This document shows, one piece after another, positions 58,701-64,000 of a stretch of 64,000 nt of DNA. Each line of letters begins with the position of its first letter. Within the stretch, counting starts at the first letter, position 1. The notes under the pieces are model-generated. The model searched no databases, was not told the DNA's origin, and saw nothing but the letters and a program-made list of their open reading frames with translations. Source of the stretch: Daedaleopsis sinensis (Eukaryota > Basidiomycota > Agaricomycetes > Polyporales > Polyporaceae); assembly GCA_033807695.1 (NCBI GenBank), contig CM066308.1, positions 3,286,001-3,350,000 of the forward strand. Direction: 5' to 3'. The translations under genes and the position numbers were made by a program.

Positions 58701-59922
58701 ATGGCCTTTCGCAGAGGCCAGCCTACTCAGTCCATCCCAATCCCGCACATTCCTCCGCCCTATCCGCCCCAGTACCCGAACCCTCCCGTCGACTCCCACC
58801 CCCTGCCTATGCCCCAGTCCGCCGACATCCCCTCGCCCAACATGTCCAACAAGCGCACCCGCCACGACCTCGACCCCGCCGCCCCCCACGAAGACACCTT
58901 CGTCAACGACCCCGACGCGGGCGACAGCGGCCAGGACGAGGATGACGACGAGGACAAGCCCAAATCCGACAAGAAGGCCGGAAGGAGAAAGATCAAGATT
59001 GAATTCATCCAGGACAAGTCCAGACGTCACATCACCTTCTCAAAACGAAAGGCGGGTATCATGAAAAAGGTGAGTAGCCCAACCGACTGCTCTTTTCGTC
59101 TCCTTCATCGTCCTCAACCGCGTTCGTGCGACGCGTCGCGTCAATCAGGCATACGAACTCTCCACCCTCACCGGCACACAAGTCCTTCTCCTCGTCGTGT
59201 CCGAGACCGGTCTCGTATACACCTTTACCACCGCCAAGCTCCAGCCTCTCGTCACCCAGCCCGAGGGCAAGAACCTCATCCAGGCATGTCTCAACGCTCC
59301 CCACGGCCAGCTTCCCTCGACCATGCCTGTCGGCCCGACCATCAACCGCACCATGCCTGTCCAGCCGCATCAGCAGAACGTTCCTGGTGGCCTCGCCATC
59401 GGCTCAGCGTCGGCTCCGAAGGATGACGATGCCCAGGACGAGAGCGAGGACGCAGCCGCCTCCGGTGACACGTCGGGCCGCTCTTCGCGTAAGCGCCGTC
59501 GCGCGTCCTCGTCCGCTGCCCAGCGCGGAAACGCCTCGCCGACGTCGGGCGCCCCGCCAGTGGGTGCCCCTCCTGCATCCTCTCCACACACGCGTCCTGG
59601 CCAGATCCCCCCTGGCGCGCCTCCCATCGCCATCCCTGGGGTACCTCCCCAGATGCCGCTCGAATCCTCGCCGCGCACCCAGGCTGCGCAGGCACCGACA
59701 AGTCCCAACTACGCCCAGCCTTCCGGGGGCTATCCGCCAGCGGGGACCGGCGGCGACCCGAATATGTACGCGTCACACCAGCAACATCCGGGCTATCCCG
59801 GTGCGCCGCCGCAGACGTACGCGAACTTCGGGCACGACGGCGCCCAGCCGCCGCCGGTCAACCAGAGTCCGTGGGGGGCTCCGCCCGCGGTGCAGCACGG
59901 CGGGCAGTACGCCAGGCGGTGA
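58701..59922 (+). CDS. MCM1: SRF/MCM1-type MADS-box transcription factor
   Basis: Binds CArG-type sites with partner factors; in fungi it controls mating, cell cycle and development. Exons 58701-59069 and 59149-59922 (79 nt intron) give 380 residues. The MADS domain spans residues 94-153: GRRKIKIEFIQDKSRRHITF-SKRKAGIMKK at the end of exon 1, and AYELSTLTGTQVLLLVVSET-GLVYTFTTAKLQPLV in exon 2. The intron falls exactly after the MKK of the DNA-binding helix. Before the domain lie a Pro-rich N-terminus (IPPPYPPQYPNPP) and an acidic patch (DSGQDEDDDEDK). After it comes a long Pro/Gly/Gln-rich tail with a basic SSRKRRRASSS. The domain matches SRF/MCM1 rather than MEF2/RLM1 (KSRRHITFSKRKAGIMKKAY). 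The start is the first Met after the TATA box compatible with the frame; an upstream Met at 58590 is in frame but less likely. Confidence 0.93.
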
Positions 59923-62900
59923 GCCTGGCCGAGTGTCCGCGCTGGCGGGACTCGTTGCCTGCGCAGGACGACACACGGACCCTGCCTAGTCGGACAAGGC
60001 TTGCTGTGTGGTGCGCCCTGATGGCCGGTGTTTCTCTGTAGCCTGTAGCTCCTGACGACGGTGGTGTGCAATCACGAATGCTCGCGTTGCTTTGTGGGTT
60101 GTCTTGTTCTTGTACGAATGTTGCTGTTGCGTCTTGCCCCACCCCCGCGTCCACCCGCACCCTTAACGCTCAACGCTCGACTTTTTTCAGTTCTGGTATC
60201 CTTAAGTCTCTAGTCTTATCCCCCTCCCCCATGCCCTACTCTTGTCTTCTCGCTTCTTCCCCGCCCATACGATACGTGTACTCCTGATTCCTCTCGTCTC
60301 TTGTGTCGCGTCGAAGTGTGTGCCGGCGGAGTACCAGTACGTGTACGTCCGGACCCGAAGTAGTGTGTCTGAATCGAATTGTCTCGCTATCGCCCCGTTT
60401 ACTCATACGCGTACCAGCTGCTATGGCCCGTCTGTACACTGTCATGTCATGATCGGTGTCTAGTGCTCTTCGGTGTGGATTCGGAAACGACGACGACTGA
60501 ACCCAAATAATGTACATAGCTGTATCTCGAGAACATGCATAGGACTGTCGAGTCCAACCCTGTCGATCTTCCAGGCGCGACGGTACATCGCATACATACT
60601 TATCCGCTGGTGTATGTATACATGCACTTCAAGTTCGACCGCGGGAAGTCCCTGGACCCTGGCCCTCCGTTCCGCGCAATATGATCGCTGCGTTCCGTGA
60701 CTGTAAGTAGTAAGTACATAGTGTACGCGACGGGCGACGGGCGATCGACCGAGTTCGAGCCCGCGAATCTGAATTCATAATCACATCGCCTGCAATCGAG
60801 TTCGCGGATCGCTATCTCCCTCGCGTGGCCATGGGGATCGGGACGGACGCTAACACGAGTAAGTAGGGGTACGGATCGGGAAGGTATACAATATGTATCG
60901 CTTGTCGGACGCGCACTCGTTCGTATATGGAGTGGACAACGTGTGGACCGGGTCCGCCGCGCCGTGCCGCAGTGGGCGAACAGTGCTAGTTGACTCAGGA
61001 CTATAGTACTTATTCACTTACAGCAGGGACGGCGAGCTTTTCGGGTCCTGGAGTTCGCGCAGCACGACTCCGAGTTCACGTTCATACGCGAACAGACGGT
61101 GTTCATCAGCAGCATCATCATCATCATCCTCAATACCATGAAATCTCGGCGCGCAGATCCCTCGGACATGAGGGGATCGGAGCGCACGACGATCATCATC
61201 GGGCGCAGGCGCAGGCTTCTCCGCGTGCGCGCGCGTTCATTAACATTATTGACATCAACACCCACTGCATGCGGTACGTACTGAATACTTCGAATCCTTC
61301 GCGACATACAGGCGTGCGTGCGTGGTCGTGGTGCGCGATCGTTTCGTCCCGGGGGGCCCAGGGGGCCGGTACCGCACACGCACACGCACATAAGTATCCA
61401 CTGGACTCGATACGTGAGGTGCTGCTGCTGGTATGGGAGAGTGCCGGATGCGGTATGTCTATGTCGTGAGGCCGTATATGGGAGATGCGCATCAGCCTGA
61501 GGATGTGTGTGAGATGATGTGCGTGCGGCGATGGGCGCGGCAGGGGCTTTGTGGGTGTGATACTGAACGCGCTGCGACGTCGATGTTGGACTGTGCGCAC
61601 AGAGTGGGAGAAGCGGAGGCGGGACCGAGCAAGCACAGAGAGCCTCCGACGAGATTGATCGGGCCGCCTCCGCCAGATTGCTGTCCTTGTCTGAAACGGG
61701 TGTATGTGTACCATGAGTGTACAAGTGTACGGCCAGAGCAGAGCAATGCTGGGTCGCCGAGTCTTCCGTGTGCCCTCACAGCAGCTGAGGTGCGGGAGCT
61801 ATAGGTCTGTGGTCACTGGTTGGCTGGACGATTCGTTCCTGCCTTTGAGATGGCGATGACATCAGAGCTGTGCGGTGAATGGAGGCTTTGCTGAGACACA
61901 TAGCGCAGCGGAGATCGGATGACGGGGGGCCTAGTCAGTGCCTAGTCGTGCTAGAAGGTGCGATTCAAGGACCAACGGCTGCATTGTCCCCTTACGATTG
62001 ATGCGTGCATACGAGATTGCAGCAAGTCGATGGTGCCACTAGCTCGGCGCATGCATTCTAGAGGCACATAGCGGCAGCCGCGCGGAGGCGGAAGAACTGG
62101 AGGCTGCGCCCTTCTTTTCGACCAGAACCGCAAGAACGAGAAGCCCGGCGGACGTCCGTGATCGCGATATCGATCCGGGGCTAGTCCTCTGCGGGGTGCG
62201 CCGACGGACCCGGAGTCAGAACAACACGTCTATTGTGCTCCTGGGAAGGCAGGGCTTGTCGCGGCGCATGGTAGCGCATGGTGCGTGGTGCGAAATCAGC
62301 TGTACATTCAATTTGTGTTGCCATCGTGCCGCCCGGTGTGACTGTACCGCGGTTTGGGGTAGTTCGCAACACCGGCGACAAAGGAAGGGTGGTCCTGTGC
62401 GCAGAGTGCCGGGATGGCAGCTAGAACAAGGGTACTTATTAGCTATTGTGCTTGGGTGCTAAAGGCATCGAACGAATCTCTTACGATATCTCTGTACCTC
62501 AATTCACATGATCAAGGAGCCTCTGGAATTTGCGTTTCTACTTCTTGAATACAAGGAACGAGTCGGCTTGGTTTTGGATGCCATATGGTTAGTTTGAAAC
62601 CTAAAAGCTGTATGGATCGTTGGGTTTTCTGATTCAATCGTGCGATTATCCTGGGGCTCTACTCGTGCTCTGCGATGTACAAAGGATGAGATGGTTTCGC
62701 GATCAATAATGACAAGTGATGAAGTGCGCACTCACCAAGTTTCCGGATAGAAAGCCCCAGTCAGCAGCTGACTGTACAAACCAGCGTTGTGTCTCATATA
62801 ATCCACCTGCATGTGCACAACCTGAATACGCTGAGGAAAGAGGCTGATGGCAGGGGTAGTTGAGCGTAGACTCATCCAAGTCTGTAATTCACCAGTCAAT

Positions 62901-63097
62901 TATATGGGCGCCAAATACGCGTCCGCCGGAACGCTTGCCGGCCGCGTCTGGTAAACGATGGGGTCATGTTGAGCCAAGACGTACACACCAGCTGCAAGCT
63001 GCCAGGCATCCGGCCCTCTGCCTGCTTGCATCTTCGTCTGCGTACAATTGCCACCACATCTTGACGAGCCCATCGACATACCCTCCAAATCTCCTAG
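59923..63097. other. 3.2 kb intergenic region without recognisable genes
   Basis: Contains the MADS 3' end and the promoter of the adaptin-binding gene. Short simple repeats: (ATC)5 at 61114-61128 and CACACG units at 61373-61392. Overlapping frames at 60990-61804 on both strands are repeat-driven (His/Thr/Cys/Val runs). The 62196-62462 frame has no family features. Confidence 0.5.
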
Positions 63098-64000
63098 ATG
63101 TCCGACCAGGCGAGCTGCAGGATCCTTGTCGTCTCGCCCACCGCCGCCCGCGCACTCCAGTTCGTGGAACGTATGCCTCCCTGTTCCTGCATCGCCTCTC
63201 GTGTTCCCAATGACCGGGACCTCCAGGTGTCCAGGCCCTGTCTCCAATCCGGGGCGGCGCTGCGGGGAAAGCAGATGAGAAGGACACCGGGACGGACAAG
63301 CGCAAGCAGATCGATGCCCAGCGGCCGCAGACATCCGTCTCGACGAGCAGCGATCCACTCGCTGCGGGGAGCAGCACGAGCATCCCATGGACGATCGTGA
63401 ACAAATACTACACGGCGGACGTCCACTTCGAGACGCACGAGTTTGCGCAGTTCCGGGTGCACCACGCTATTGGCGTGCCGGCGATCATCTACGTGTGGGG
63501 GCCGGGCGAGGTGAGTCTATGCATTCATGTCCCTGAGAGGTCTGAGCCCGACCCGGGTTTCGTGTCCGGTGCGCCGTAGCCGTACAGAGAACACGTCCCT
63601 GAGATCGCGGAGAAGGTGCAGCACTACGACCCCGAGGTGTCTCTAGCCGTGCGTTTCGGGGAGAGCTCCAGCCTCGCGAGTGCGCCGCAGCCCACTGTTG
63701 AGGACGACGGCCTGGATGAATTCTTGTCTGAACACGGGTTTGAGTTTGTGGAAGGCGACAGGTCGTACCGGCGTCCGACGCAAGATGCTGACCGGCACTC
63801 CGATGATGAGGATTCTGGTAAGTCTATTTGTCCACCTTGTGATGTTCAATACTCTACTCTACTCTATACTTCAATCATGCTCACTTACCGTTCTTTAGGC
63901 ATCCCGGGTCTGCCGCGCGTCATCGACGCGCTCAGCACGATAATGTGGCCCTCTATAGTCCAGTCCGATGCGACCCGGAAGCGCAAATCGCGCGCGCGCG
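63098..64000 (+). CDS. Alpha/gamma-adaptin-binding protein p34 (AAGAB/Irc6-like), 3' end outside window
   Basis: Cytosolic chaperone-like factor that assists clathrin adaptor assembly. The start at 63098 gives MSDQASCRILVVSPTAARAL (pseudo-GTPase first strand). An intron (donor GTATGC after codon GAA-C; acceptor CTCCAG) joins to VQALSPIRGGAAGK. It continues with SIPWTIVNKYYTADVHFE, FAQFRVHHAIGVPAIIYVWG, intron, YREHVPEIAEKVQHYDPEVS. A conserved linear segment follows: LDEFLSEHGFEFVEGD, intron, and IPGLPRVIDALSTIMWPSIV. The frame remains open at 64000. The HGFEFVE and ALST-MWP blocks are the family hallmarks. Confidence 0.87.

Noticed and set aside
60740..60775. Possible tRNA B-box (GAGTTCGAGCCC)
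   Set aside because: No matching A-box, acceptor stem or anticodon arm could be folded nearby.
61014..61724. 236-residue minus-strand ORF
   Set aside because: His/Thr/Cys/Val-rich translation of CA- and CAT-type repeats.

Overview
The window looks like nuclear DNA of a filamentous basidiomycete, probably a wood- or litter-degrading Agaricomycete. Supporting signs are GC-rich genes broken by many 45-85 nt GT-AG introns, a FunK1-type kinase relic, a GH131 glucanase with a CBM1 cellulose-binding module, a CE16 acetylesterase, an expansin-like secreted protein, and animal-like housekeeping genes that budding yeast lacks (complex I NDUFS4). I could not run searches; names rest on motifs read in spliced translations.

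Layout, left to right. 1-1486 (-): CE16 esterase, running off the left edge. 2193-3102 (+): membrane-anchored Cu/Zn superoxide dismutase. 3238-5554 (-): decayed FunK1 kinase. 5936-6778: foldback transposable element with TA target site. 6902-7771 (+): APH-like kinase. 8522-10033 (-): GH131-CBM1. 10571-15407 (-): CSC1/OSCA-type channel (DUF221). 15738-16489 (+): NDUFS4. 16778-23132 (-): Rictor/Avo3 subunit of TORC2. 23266-25302 (+): one-helix membrane protein with a long disordered tail. 25981-27490 (-): Old Yellow Enzyme family oxidoreductase. 28121-29974 (-): MFS transporter. 30960-31973 (-): NmrA-like protein without a visible N-terminus. 32332-32655: MITE. 33247-34323 (+): Kre9/Knh1-like GPI protein. 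34917-38398 (-): Red1/ZFC3H1-like zinc-finger protein. 38912-40270 (-): histidine phosphatase. 40956-41530 (-): expansin-like protein. 43096-44824 (+): CDC37. 46784-50887 (+): large SAM-dependent methyltransferase. 50888-58700: gene-free block. 58701-59922 (+): SRF/MCM1-type MADS factor. 63098-64000 (+): adaptin-binding protein, cut by the right edge.

The genes do not form one pathway. Housekeeping and signalling genes (TORC2, CDC37, complex I, MADS, CSC1) are interleaved with secreted wall-active proteins. Several neighbours are divergent and share short promoters (CSC1/NDUFS4, Rictor/membrane protein).

I found no convincing undescribed biological system. The strongest leads are the two TA-flanked inverted-repeat elements, the pseudogenised FunK1 next to one of them, several 14-22 nt micro-exons, the anchored SOD, and the 7.8 kb repeat-rich block upstream of the MADS gene.
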